Shown here piece by piece: positions 1 through 7,385 of a DNA stretch of 14,549 nt (position 1 is its first letter; every line of letters starts with the position of its first letter). A program made the translations under genes and the position numbers. Below the pieces are notes generated by a model that saw nothing but the letters and a program-made list of their open reading frames with translations, ran no database searches and was not told the origin of the DNA. Source of the stretch: Novosphingobium sp. UBA1948 (GTDB lineage Bacteria; Pseudomonadota; Alphaproteobacteria; Sphingomonadales; Sphingomonadaceae); assembly GCA_002336765.1 (NCBI GenBank), contig DDES01000154.1:1-14549 (forward strand), written 5' to 3'.

Positions 1-437
1 AGCGCCACGCCCTGGCCCATGCGGAACAGCGCGAGCAGCAGTGCCGCGGTGATGCCGACATCGGCATAGCCGGGCAGGAAGGCGATCGATGCGGTGGAGC
101 CGCCGAGCAGGAACAGCGCGATGGTCAGCTTGGCGCCACGGCCATAGGCGCGGTCGACCGCGGTGAAGATCAGCGTGCCGAACGGGCGGGTGACGAAGGC
201 GAGCGCGAAGATCGCGAATGACCAGAGCGTGCCCTGTAGCGGATCGAGGAAGGGAAATATCAGCTTCGGGAACACCAGCACCGAGGCGATGGCATAGACG
301 AAGAAGTCGAAGAACTCGGACGTGCGGCCGATGATCACGCCGATGGCGATTTCGCCCGGATGGATGCGGTGGCCGCCGGCGTGCAGCGCACGGGCGTCGC
401 GCTCGGCGGGAAGGGTGGGGACGGTATCGCCGCTCAT
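1..437 (-). CDS. MFS transporter, MHS (metabolite:H+ symporter) type, N-terminal part
   Basis: This is the first 145 codons of a membrane transporter gene that runs off the left edge, so the C-terminal two thirds or so is missing. Translation from the ATG at 437 begins MSGDTVPTLPAERDARAL. A first membrane segment follows at about residues 28-58 with the run TSEFFDFFVYAIAS. The loop between helices 2 and 3 contains DRAYGRGAK, a form of the MFS loop motif D-R-x-G-R-[RK], followed by further hydrophobic helices. The FDFF-Y start of helix 1 and the loop motif are typical of the metabolite:H+ symporter branch (proline/betaine, alpha-ketoglutarate and dicarboxylate carriers). The substrate cannot be told from this fragment. 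An AGGAAAG ribosome site (plus-strand 448-454) lies 10 nt before the start. The gene is divergent from cyoA and shares its upstream gap. Confidence 0.85.
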   Translation of the reverse strand, partial: MSGDTVPTLPAERDARALHAGGHRIHPGEIAIGVIIGRTSEFFDFFVYAIASVLVFPKLIFPFLDPLQGTLWSFAIFALAFVTRPFGTLIFTAVDRAYGRGAKLTIALFLLGGSTASIAFLPGYADVGITAALLLALFRMGQGVA

Positions 438-600
438 CGAGTTCGAACTTTCCTGCAACACGCGCCGCGAGCGCGTTTCATAACGCCGTGGAGGAGGCTA
501 GAGTGCCCCCGGCGCGGCGCTCTTGCGCCATAGCAGACAATGCAGGGATTGGACAAAATGTCCTATGTGCGGTGCAACATGAGCAGCCTAGGCGCCCGCC
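438..600. promoter_or_regulatory. Divergent control region between the MFS gene and the cyo operon
   Basis: This 163-bp gap must hold the start signals for the left-pointing transporter and the right-pointing seven-gene oxidase operon. I see several dyads: AGTTCGAACT (440-449), a perfect 10-bp palindrome between the ribosome site and the start of the MFS gene; ACGCGC-N5-GCGCGT (460-476); GGCGC-TCTT-GCGCC (516-529); and the best one at 548-566. TTGGAC at 549-554 resembles a -35 box, but no matching -10 box lies at the right distance, so I do not name a promoter. I looked for a RegA/ActR-type GCGNC-spacer-GNCGC site and found no convincing copy. The regulatory role is inferred from position. 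Confidence 0.5.
548..566. promoter_or_regulatory. Imperfect palindrome, candidate operator upstream of cyoA
   Basis: The sequence ATTGGACAAAATGTCCTAT reads almost the same on both strands. Arms of 8 bp pair at 7 positions (one T/T mismatch) around an AAA centre, with the core GGACA-AAA-TGTCC. It ends 34 bp before the cyoA start codon, where a repressor or activator of the oxidase operon could bind. It is not an FNR box (TTGAT-N4-ATCAA). The protein that might bind it is unknown. Confidence 0.3.
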
Positions 601-1779
601 ATGCCTAGCCCCCGTCCGCTCCTCGCACGCCTCCGTGCGCTGCTGATCCTGCCGGCATTCGCGCTGTTGTGCGGATGCGACATGGTCGTGCTCAATCCCG
701 CTGGCGACGTCGCCCGTCAACAGGGCGACCTGGTGATCGTCTCGACGCTGCTGATGCTGCTGATCATCGTGCCGGTGATGGCGCTGGTCGTGCTGTTCGC
801 CTGGCGCTATCGCGAGTCGAACCAGGAAGCGACTTATGCGCCGGACTGGGATCACTCGACCAGCCTCGAGCTGGTGATCTGGTCGGCGCCACTGCTGATC
901 ATCATCTGTCTGGGCGCGATCACCTGGGTGAGCACGCACCTGCTCGATCCCTATCGCCCGCTCTCGCGCACCGCGCCGGGCAAGCCGATCGCCGCGGACG
1001 TCAAGCCGCTCGAGGTGCAGGTGGTCGCGCTCGACTGGAAGTGGCTGTTCATCTATCCCGAGCAGGGCATCGCCACGGTGAACGAGATGGCCGCCCCGGT
1101 CGGCCGCCCGATCCGCTTCCGGATCTCGGCCTCGTCGGTGATGAATTCCTTCTACATCCCCGCGCTCGCCGGCCAGATCTATGCGATGCCGGCCATGGAG
1201 ACGCCGCTCAACGCTGTGTTCGACAAGACCGGCGTGTTCCAGGGCTTTTCGGCCAATTACAGCGGCCACGGCTTCTCCTCGATGCGCTTCAAGGCGCACA
1301 GCACCGACCAGGCCGGCTTCGATGCCTGGGTCGCCGAGGCGAAGAAGGCCGGCGCCACGCTCGACCGCGCCGAATATCTGAAGCTTGAGCGCCCGAGCGA
1401 GAAGGAGCCGGTGCGCCGCTTCGCCGGAGTCGAGGCCGGGCTGTTCGACATGGTCACCAACCTGTGCGTCGAGCCGGGCAAGATGTGCATGCACCAGATG
1501 ATGGCGCTCGACGCACAGGGCGGCATGGGCAAGGCCGGGCTCCATAACGTCCGCCAGCTCGCCTATGACAAGTTCGGCGGCCGCGGCACCCATGCGCATG
1601 CCGGCAAGAGCTTCGTCGGCGAGATCTGCGCCGACAAGCAGGACATTGCCGTCCGCGCCGCGCCGAAGCCGGGCAACCCCAGGCCGCTGACCGGCGCGGG
1701 CATGAAGCAGCCTGCGGCCGAGCCGACCCCGACCGCTCCCAGCGTTGCGTCCGAGACCCGGCCGCGTCCTCTCTCCTGA
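601..1779 (+). CDS. cyoA: Ubiquinol oxidase subunit II (CyoA), lipoprotein
   Basis: This is subunit II of the haem-copper quinol oxidase, 392 aa. A lipoprotein signal ends in LLCGC, making Cys26 the likely lipidated residue. Two membrane helices follow (about 44-68 and 90-110), separated by YAPDWDHST (79-87), a family signature. The periplasmic cupredoxin domain spans about 135-250, with SVMNSFYIPALAGQIYAM and SANYSGHGFSSMRF. Where cytochrome c oxidases have the His, Cys and Met ligands of CuA, this protein has other residues, so it takes electrons from quinol. The tail beyond residue 260 is much longer than in E. coli CyoA (about 315 aa). It holds a Cys/Met/His-rich stretch (C289, M295, C296, M297, H298, M300, M301) and a Pro-rich end. 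The ribosome site before 601 is weak, but the signal peptide begins at this ATG. cyoB follows after 14 bp. Confidence 0.95.
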   Translation: MPSPRPLLARLRALLILPAFALLCGCDMVVLNPAGDVARQQGDLVIVSTLLMLLIIVPVMALVVLFAWRYRESNQEATYAPDWDHSTSLELVIWSAPLLIIICLGAITWVSTHLLDPYRPLSRTAPGKPIAADVKPLEVQVVALDWKWLFIYPEQGIATVNEMAAPVGRPIRFRISASSVMNSFYIPALAGQIYAMPAMETPLNAVFDKTGVFQGFSANYSGHGFSSMRFKAHSTDQAGFDAWVAEAKKAGATLDRAEYLKLERPSEKEPVRRFAGVEAGLFDMVTNLCVEPGKMCMHQMMALDAQGGMGKAGLHNVRQLAYDKFGGRGTHAHAGKSFVGEICADKQDIAVRAAPKPGNPRPLTGAGMKQPAAEPTPTAPSVASETRPRPLS

Positions 1780-1793
1780 TCGCGAATCGAGAT

Positions 1794-3815
1794 ATGATCC
1801 CGCAACCCGCACCCGTGAGCCCGATCCTGGGCAAGCTCTCGCTCGACGCGCTGCCGCTGCACGAGCCGATCGTCGTGGCGACCTTCGCGGTCGTCGCGCT
1901 GGGCGGCATCGGCCTGTTCGCCGCGCTCACCTATTTCCGCCTCTGGGGCTATCTCTGGAAGGAGTGGTTCACCAGCGTCGACCACAAGAAGATCGGGATC
2001 ATGTACATGATCCTCGGCCTCGTGATGTTCCTGCGCGGTTTTGCCGACGCGATCATGATCCGCAGCCAGCAGGCGCTGGGCTTTGGCGGGTCTGACGGCT
2101 ATCTGAACAGCCACCACTTCGATCAGGTGTTCACCGCCCACGGCGTCATCATGATCTTCTTTGTGGCCATGCCCTTCGTCACCGGCCTGATGAACTATGT
2201 GGTGCCACTCCAGATCGGCGCGCGCGACGTGTCCTTCCCCTTCCTGAACAACTTCTCGTTCTGGATGACGGTGGGCGGCGCGGTGCTGGTGATGGCCTCG
2301 CTGTTCATCGGCGAGTTCGCGCGCACCGGCTGGCTGGCCTATCCCCCTCTCTCGGGGCTGGCCTATAGCCCCGATGTCGGCGTGGACTATTACATCTGGT
2401 CGCTGCAGGTCGCCGGTGTCGGCACGACGCTGTCAGGCGTCAACCTGATCGCCACCATCGTCAAGCTGCGTGCCCCCGGCATGAGCCTGATGAAGATGCC
2501 GGTGTTCACCTGGACCGCTCTGGTCACCAACATCCTGATCGTGGCGGTGTTCCCGGTTCTGACTGTGGTGCTGGCGCTGCTGGGTCTGGACCGCGTGTTC
2601 CACACCAACTTCTTCACCAATGACTTCGGCGGCTCGCCGATGCTCTATGTCAACCTGATCTGGATCTGGGGCCATCCCGAGGTCTACATTCTGGTGCTGC
2701 CGATCTTCGGCGTTTTCTCGGAAGTCGTCTCGACCTTCTGCTCCAAGCGCCTGTTTGGCTATTCGTCGATGGTCTACGCCACCTGCGTGATCGGCATCCT
2801 GTCCTACATCGTGTGGCTGCACCACTTCTTCACGATGGGTTCGGGCGCCTCGGTCAACAGCTTCTTTGGCATCTCGACGATGGTGATCTCGATCCCCACC
2901 GGTGCCAAGCTCTTCAACTGGCTCTTCACCATGTACAAGGGCCGCATCCGCTATACCCTGCCCATGATGTGGACTGTGGCTTTCATGCTCACCTTCGTGA
3001 TCGGCGGTATGACCGGCGTGATGATGGCGGTGCCTGCGGCCGACTTCGTGCTGCACAACTCGGTGTTCCTGATCGCGCACTTCCACAATGTCATCATCGG
3101 CGGCGTGGTGTGGGGCGTGTTCGCCGCCATCAACTACTGGTGGCCCAAGGCCTTCGGCTTCAAGCTGAACGAGTTCTGGGGCAAGGTGTCGTTCTGGATG
3201 TGGGTGCCCGGTTTCTGGGTGGCCTTCACCCCGCTCTATATGCTGGGCCTGATGGGCGTGACGCGTCGTATGCGCGTGTTTGACGCCAGCTTCGATCCGC
3301 TGCGCATCTATTACTGGATCGCGCTGCTCGGCGCCTTCATGATCGCGGCCGGTATCGGCGCCATGCTGATCCAGATCGGCGTGTCGATCTGGAAGCGCGA
3401 GGAACTGAAGGACGAAAGCGGCGACCCGTGGAATGGCCGTACGCTGGAATGGGCCACCTCCTCGCCTCCGCCGGAATACAACTTCGCCTTCACGCCCAAG
3501 ATCCACGAGATCGACGCATGGGCCGATATGAAGGCCAAGGGTGTTGCCCGCCCCACCGAAGGTTTCCGCGACATCTATATGCCGCAGGGCACCTGGGCCG
3601 GCATTACGCTGGCTGGCCTTGCCACGCTGTGCGGTTTCGCGCTGATCTGGCAGGTGTGGTGGCTGGCGATCGCCTCCTTCGTGGGTGTGGTCGCCACCGC
3701 GATTGCCCACACCTTCAACTACAACCGCACCTTCTACATCAAGGCTGACCATGTCGCCGAAGTGGAAGCTGCCCGCACGGCGCAACTCGCCGCGCTGGAA
3801 AAGGGAGCCGCCTGA
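1794..3815 (+). CDS. cyoB: Ubiquinol oxidase subunit I (CyoB), catalytic haem-copper subunit
   Basis: This 673-aa membrane protein is the proton-pumping core of the quinol oxidase. It carries low-spin haem b and the high-spin haem-CuB centre that reduces oxygen. Functional residues align with E. coli CyoB at a constant offset of +10: quinone-site R81, D85, H108 and Q111; low-spin haem ligands H116 and H431; D-channel D145; CuB ligands H294, H343 and H344, with E296 and the Tyr298 cross-linked to H294; K-channel K372; high-spin haem ligand H429. The stretch GHPEVYIL (293-300) is the family signature. I therefore expect a full, pumping quinol oxidase. Whether the high-spin haem is o or a cannot be told from this subunit. 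The gene ends TGATG, overlapping the cyoC start by one base. Confidence 0.97.
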   Translation: MIPQPAPVSPILGKLSLDALPLHEPIVVATFAVVALGGIGLFAALTYFRLWGYLWKEWFTSVDHKKIGIMYMILGLVMFLRGFADAIMIRSQQALGFGGSDGYLNSHHFDQVFTAHGVIMIFFVAMPFVTGLMNYVVPLQIGARDVSFPFLNNFSFWMTVGGAVLVMASLFIGEFARTGWLAYPPLSGLAYSPDVGVDYYIWSLQVAGVGTTLSGVNLIATIVKLRAPGMSLMKMPVFTWTALVTNILIVAVFPVLTVVLALLGLDRVFHTNFFTNDFGGSPMLYVNLIWIWGHPEVYILVLPIFGVFSEVVSTFCSKRLFGYSSMVYATCVIGILSYIVWLHHFFTMGSGASVNSFFGISTMVISIPTGAKLFNWLFTMYKGRIRYTLPMMWTVAFMLTFVIGGMTGVMMAVPAADFVLHNSVFLIAHFHNVIIGGVVWGVFAAINYWWPKAFGFKLNEFWGKVSFWMWVPGFWVAFTPLYMLGLMGVTRRMRVFDASFDPLRIYYWIALLGAFMIAAGIGAMLIQIGVSIWKREELKDESGDPWNGRTLEWATSSPPPEYNFAFTPKIHEIDAWADMKAKGVARPTEGFRDIYMPQGTWAGITLAGLATLCGFALIWQVWWLAIASFVGVVATAIAHTFNYNRTFYIKADHVAEVEAARTAQLAALEKGAA

Positions 3816-4429
3816 TGAGCACGGCCAACCTGACGGGTCAGTACTACGACCTGCACGAACACGAGCATCCCGATGGCTACAGCACCACGCTGGGCTTCTG
3901 GATCTATCTGATGAGCGACTGCCTGATCTTCGGCATGCTGTTCGCCACCTATGCGGTGCTGGGCGGTAACTATGCCGGTGGTCCGGGGCCCAAGGATCTG
4001 TTCGATCTCAATCTGGTGGCGATCAACACCTCAATGCTGCTGTTCTCGTCGATCACCTACGGCTTTGCCATGATCGCGATGCAGAAGGGCAGCAAGCAGG
4101 GGCTGATCGGCTGGCTCATCCTGACGCTGGCTTTCGGCCTCACCTTCCTCGGCATCGAACTCTACGAGTTCCACCATCTGATCGAGGAAGGCGCCGGTCC
4201 CCAGCGTTCGGCCTTCCTGTCGGCCTTCTTCACGCTGGTCGGCACCCACGGTCTGCACGTCACCTTCGGCTCGATCTGGCTGGTGACGCTGCTGTTCCAG
4301 GTGGGCAAGCACGGGCTTACCGCTGCCAACCAGCGCCGCCTGTCCTGCCTCTCGCTGTTCTGGCACTTCCTTGACGTGGTCTGGATCGGCGTGTTCACCT
4401 TTGTCTATCTGATGGGAGCGCTGCGCTAA
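3815..4429 (+). CDS. cyoC: Ubiquinol oxidase subunit III (CyoC)
   Basis: This 204-aa membrane protein, the same length as E. coli CyoC, belongs to the cytochrome oxidase subunit III family. It has about five membrane helices. Conserved runs are GFWIYLMSDC near residue 30, FLGIELYEF, VGTHGLHVTFG and, at the C-terminus, FWHFLDVVWIGVFTFVYLMG. Subunit III stabilises the catalytic subunit and has no redox centre. The ATG at 3815 shares its first base with the cyoB stop codon, and a good ribosome site AAGGGAG (3801-3807) lies 7 nt before it, inside the end of cyoB. The gene ends TAATG, again overlapping the next start by one base, so cyoB, cyoC and cyoD are probably translationally coupled. Confidence 0.96.
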   Translation: MSTANLTGQYYDLHEHEHPDGYSTTLGFWIYLMSDCLIFGMLFATYAVLGGNYAGGPGPKDLFDLNLVAINTSMLLFSSITYGFAMIAMQKGSKQGLIGWLILTLAFGLTFLGIELYEFHHLIEEGAGPQRSAFLSAFFTLVGTHGLHVTFGSIWLVTLLFQVGKHGLTAANQRRLSCLSLFWHFLDVVWIGVFTFVYLMGALR

Positions 4430-4785
4430 TGGCTGACCATTCTCACGGGCATGACGCTTCCGCGTTCCACGCCACCACCAAGGACTATGTGATCGGCTTC
4501 GCGCTGTCCGTCATCCTCACCGCCATCCCGTTCTGGCTGGTGATGAGCGGCGCGATCGCCGACAAGCAGACCACCGGCATGATCATCATCGCCTTCGCCG
4601 CGGTGCAGATCGTGGTCCACATGATCTACTTCCTGCACATGAGCGGCAAGATCGAAGGCGGCTGGAATTTGATGGCCATGCTGTTCACGATCCTGCTGGT
4701 CGGCATTGTGCTCTCGGGCACGGTGTGGGTGATGTACCACCTCAATGCCAACATGATGCCGGTCAAGATGGACGGCATGGGCTGA
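4429..4785 (+). CDS. cyoD: Ubiquinol oxidase subunit IV (CyoD)
   Basis: This 118-aa protein is the small fourth subunit of the quinol oxidase, thought to help assemble the CuB site and subunit I. A short His-rich N-terminus (MADHSHGHDASAFH) is followed by three hydrophobic helices at about 22-42, 49-68 and 80-102. The sequence KDYVIGFALSVILTAIPFW and the motif IVVHMIYFLHM are typical of CyoD. The ATG at 4429 overlaps the cyoC stop codon by one base, with a GGGAG ribosome site at 4414-4418. The last codons end CTGATG, which overlaps the SURF1 start by one base. Confidence 0.95.
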   Translation: MADHSHGHDASAFHATTKDYVIGFALSVILTAIPFWLVMSGAIADKQTTGMIIIAFAAVQIVVHMIYFLHMSGKIEGGWNLMAMLFTILLVGIVLSGTVWVMYHLNANMMPVKMDGMG

Positions 4786-5525
4786 TGAACCCGACCCGCA
4801 AGGGTAGGCAAGAAGGGCGGCGCCAGTATCTGCTGGTGGCCGCTCTTCTGCTTTGCGCGGCCATCGCGGGCGCGCTGGGCGGGTGGCAGATCAAACGGCT
4901 CGCGTGGAAAGAGGCGCTGATCGCCCATGTGGCAGGCGTGATGCGCGAGGCTCCGGTGGCGGCGGCAGTTCTGCCCTTCGCGCCAACGACCGAGACGCTG
5001 GAGGAACTTGAATATCGCCCCGTTGAGGCGGCGGGCCACTTCGAGCCTTCCGCTACCACACTGGTTTCGGCGCTGACCGAGGAAGGCGCGGGTTACTGGG
5101 TTTTGGCGCCGCTGCGCCTTGCCGATGGGCGCGTGGTCTGGATCAACCGTGGCTTTGTGCCGCTCGGGGCCAAACGCGAGGCTTTGGCCGCAGCCACGCC
5201 TGCCGGTCCGGTCACGCTGGTCGGCCTGTTGCGCAAGAGCGAGCCTGCGGGCCGATTCCTGCAACCCAACCAGCCCGCGCAGGAACGCTGGTACTCGCGC
5301 GACATCGCCGCCATCGCAGCCCAGCGCGGCGTACAGGGCAGTGCGGCATGGTTCCTAGACGCCAAGGGGGATCGGGCCAAAGGTGAACGGGGCGCCGATC
5401 AGCCCATCCCCGGCCTCACCGTCGTCACCTTTCCCAACAACCATCTGCAATATGCGCTGACATGGTTCGCGCTGGCGGGCCTGTGCCTGTTCGGGGTGTG
5501 GCTGGTCATGCGGCGGCGGGACTGA
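4785..5525 (+). CDS. surf1: SURF1 family oxidase assembly protein
   Basis: This 246-aa protein is related to mitochondrial/bacterial SURF1, which helps insert haem a into subunit I of terminal oxidases. It has the family layout of one membrane helix near each end with a periplasmic domain between. Helix 1 (about 14-34) runs into GGWQIKRLAWKEALI, the SURF1 N-terminal signature. The C-terminal signature is FPNNHLQYALTWFALAGL (216-233), leading into the last helix and an RRRD end. I chose the ATG at 4785 because it overlaps the cyoD stop by one base and gives a normal N-terminus; the open frame extends upstream but only as a shadow of cyoD. Its place directly behind cyoABCD suggests it serves this oxidase. 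No haem o synthase gene (cyoE) follows. Confidence 0.92.
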   Translation: MNPTRKGRQEGRRQYLLVAALLLCAAIAGALGGWQIKRLAWKEALIAHVAGVMREAPVAAAVLPFAPTTETLEELEYRPVEAAGHFEPSATTLVSALTEEGAGYWVLAPLRLADGRVVWINRGFVPLGAKREALAAATPAGPVTLVGLLRKSEPAGRFLQPNQPAQERWYSRDIAAIAAQRGVQGSAAWFLDAKGDRAKGERGADQPIPGLTVVTFPNNHLQYALTWFALAGLCLFGVWLVMRRRD

Positions 5526-5536
5526 TAGAGGGCGGC

Positions 5537-6844
5537 ATGGCCCAAACCGCCGCCGCCCTCGATGATGATGTCGACATCGCCCCCGCCAGCATCGGTAATA
5601 TGCGCCTGCTGGTGCAATTGCGCTGGGTGGCGGTGGTGGGACAACTCGTCACCATCGCGCTGACCCGTTATGGCATCGGCGTGCGCCTGCCGCTGGCCGA
5701 ACTGGTGGCGGTGCCGGCGCTGCTGGGCCTGATGAATGTGCTGACCTGGGGGCTGGGGCGCAACCGCTCGGGCTATTCGTATCTGGAACTGTTGGGCGCG
5801 CTGATGCTCGATGTCGAGGCGCTGAGCTGGCAGTTGTACTTCACGGGCGGGGCCACCAACCCTTTCATCTTCCTGTTCCTGGTGCAGATCATGATCGGCG
5901 CCATCCTGCTGCCCGCGCGCTGGAGCGGGATCGTGGCGCTGATCGCCTGCTGCGATGTGGCGTTCCTCACCTTCAACTTCCGCCCGCTCGATCTGCCGCC
6001 CGACCTGCTGGCCACACGATTCCAGTTGCATCTGGTCGGCAGCCTGATCTGTTTTGTGCTGATCGCCATGCTGCTGGTCTATTTCGTGGTGCGCATGGAT
6101 CTGAACCAGCGCGCCAGCACGGCAGCGCTGGCCGCCCTGCGCCAGCGCGCCGCCGAGGAGCAGCACATCATCCGCATGGGCCTGCTGGCCAGCGGCGCGG
6201 CGCATGAACTGGGCACGCCGATGGCCTCTCTGTCAGTCATTCTGGGCGATCTGGCGCACCACAAGGCGGTGCGCGGCGATGGCGAACTGGCCGAGGACAT
6301 CGCCACGATGCAGACCGAACTGGCGCGCTGCAAGGGCATCGTCTCGGGCATCCTGATGTCGGCGGGCGAGGTGCGCGGCGAAAACCCCGAAGCCAGCAGC
6401 GTGCGCGCGTTCCTCCATGATATTGTGGGCGATTGGCAGGCCCGCACCACCACCCCGATCCGGCTGGGCGACCGCTTTGGCGAGGATGTACCGATTATCG
6501 CCGACCCCGCCCTGCGGCAGGTGATCGGCAATGTGATCGACAATGCGCTCGAAGTCTCGTCCGATGGTGTCGACATTACACTGTGGCGCGAGGGCGGCAC
6601 GGCGGTGATCGATGTGCGCGACAGCGGCCCCGGCTTCACGGCGGAGATGCTGGCCAATTACGGCCGTCCCTATATGTCGACCAAGGGGCGCGACGGGGGC
6701 GGACTGGGCCTATTTCTAGTGGTCAATGTGCTGCGGCAACTGGGCGGGCGTGTGGCGGTCAGCAATCCGCCGCCGCGCGGGGCACTGGTGCGACTTTCGA
6801 TCCCCTTGTCGGCACTCGCTTTCGGGAGCAAGGAGGAGGCATGA
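5537..6844 (+). CDS. regB: RegB/PrrB/ActS-type redox sensor histidine kinase
   Basis: This 435-aa membrane kinase belongs to the RegB/PrrB/ActS group, which senses the respiratory redox state and phosphorylates RegA. Six membrane helices fill about residues 23-185. GGATNPF (104-110) matches the conserved quinone-binding motif of RegB. The phosphorylated histidine is H223 in ASGAAHELGTPMASLSV, the RegB-type H-box. Cys265 in ELARCKGI corresponds to the redox-active cysteine of RegB. The ATP-binding domain shows the N box (GNVIDNALEVS, 331-341), DSGPGF (362-367) and GGGLGLFL (387-394). I start it at the ATG at 5537, just after AGAGGG (5527-5532); the frame extends upstream into SURF1 but has no better signal. 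Its end overlaps regA by 4 bp (ATGA), so the two are coupled. Confidence 0.94.
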   Translation: MAQTAAALDDDVDIAPASIGNMRLLVQLRWVAVVGQLVTIALTRYGIGVRLPLAELVAVPALLGLMNVLTWGLGRNRSGYSYLELLGALMLDVEALSWQLYFTGGATNPFIFLFLVQIMIGAILLPARWSGIVALIACCDVAFLTFNFRPLDLPPDLLATRFQLHLVGSLICFVLIAMLLVYFVVRMDLNQRASTAALAALRQRAAEEQHIIRMGLLASGAAHELGTPMASLSVILGDLAHHKAVRGDGELAEDIATMQTELARCKGIVSGILMSAGEVRGENPEASSVRAFLHDIVGDWQARTTTPIRLGDRFGEDVPIIADPALRQVIGNVIDNALEVSSDGVDITLWREGGTAVIDVRDSGPGFTAEMLANYGRPYMSTKGRDGGGLGLFLVVNVLRQLGGRVAVSNPPPRGALVRLSIPLSALAFGSKEEA

Positions 6845-7377
6845 CGACTCCCCTTCCCCATCTGGTCATCGTGGAAGACGATCCAGCCTTTGGCCGCACC
6901 CTGCGCCGATCCTTCGAGCGCCGCGACTACGAGGTGATGCTGGCCACCAGCCCCGACGAACTGGCCGCCATGATGGCCACCACGCGGTTCCAGTATGCCG
7001 TGGTCGATTTGAAGCTGGGCACCGCCTCGGGCCTCACCTGTGTCCAGATGTTGCACGAGAAGGATCCCGAGACGATCATCGTCGTGCTCACCGGCTTTGC
7101 CAGCATTGCCACCGCGGTCGAGGCGATCAAGCTGGGCGCGGCGCATTATCTGGCCAAGCCTGCCAACACCGACGATATCGAGGAAGCTTTCGGCAAGCGC
7201 GAAGGCAATGCGTTGGTGCCGGTGGAAGGGCGCAAGACCAGCATCAAAACCGTGGAATGGGAATATATCCACACCACGCTGGCCGAGTGCAATTTCAACA
7301 TTTCCGAAGCCGCGCGCCGGCTGGGGATGCACCGGCGCACGCTGGCGAGAAAGCTGGAAAAGCAGCAGGTGAAATAG
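6841..7377 (+). CDS. regA: RegA/PrrA/ActR-type response regulator
   Basis: This 178-aa response regulator is the partner of the kinase encoded just upstream. The receiver domain has the acidic pocket E12-D13-D14, phosphorylation site D56 (YAVVDLKLG), T84 and K106. The C-terminus (about 148-174) is a Fis-type helix-turn-helix reading ECNFNISEAARRLGMHRR, close to the strongly conserved RegA DNA-binding helix. Such regulators control oxidases, carbon and nitrogen fixation and photosynthesis genes according to redox state. The start at 6841 has a strong AAGGAGG ribosome site (6830-6836) and overlaps the kinase stop by 4 bp. The linker between domains (about 115-138) has only one proline (P127), whereas RegA proteins typically carry a multi-proline hinge. 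The stop codon lies 8 bp from the end of the convergent mutase gene. Confidence 0.94.
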   Translation: MTTPLPHLVIVEDDPAFGRTLRRSFERRDYEVMLATSPDELAAMMATTRFQYAVVDLKLGTASGLTCVQMLHEKDPETIIVVLTGFASIATAVEAIKLGAAHYLAKPANTDDIEEAFGKREGNALVPVEGRKTSIKTVEWEYIHTTLAECNFNISEAARRLGMHRRTLARKLEKQQVK

Positions 7378-7385
7378 CGCCCGTT

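Noticed and set aside
460..476. ACGCGC-N5-GCGCGT dyad as a RegA/ActR binding site
   Set aside because: It does not fit a GCGNC-spacer-GNCGC arrangement, and such GC dyads arise easily in this composition.
478..1812. Long minus-strand open frame (444 codons) opposite cyoA
   Set aside because: It is a mirror of cyoA in very GC-rich DNA. The translation is low-complexity, rich in Arg, His, Ala and Gly, with no recognisable domain, while the plus strand encodes a clear CyoA.
1..2050. Impression that the MFS gene, cyoA and the start of cyoB have different codon preferences from the rest (possible recombination or assembly join)
   Set aside because: By hand count, codons ending in A or T are about 10% in part of cyoA and about 11% in a cyoB sample. 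Only proline choice differs (more CCG than CCC in cyoA). That is too weak to claim a junction; read coverage and codon statistics would decide it.
2433..3785. Long minus-strand open frame (450 codons) opposite cyoB
   Set aside because: The His/Glu/Asp-rich translation is a typical antisense shadow of a membrane protein gene. All conserved oxidase residues are on the plus strand.
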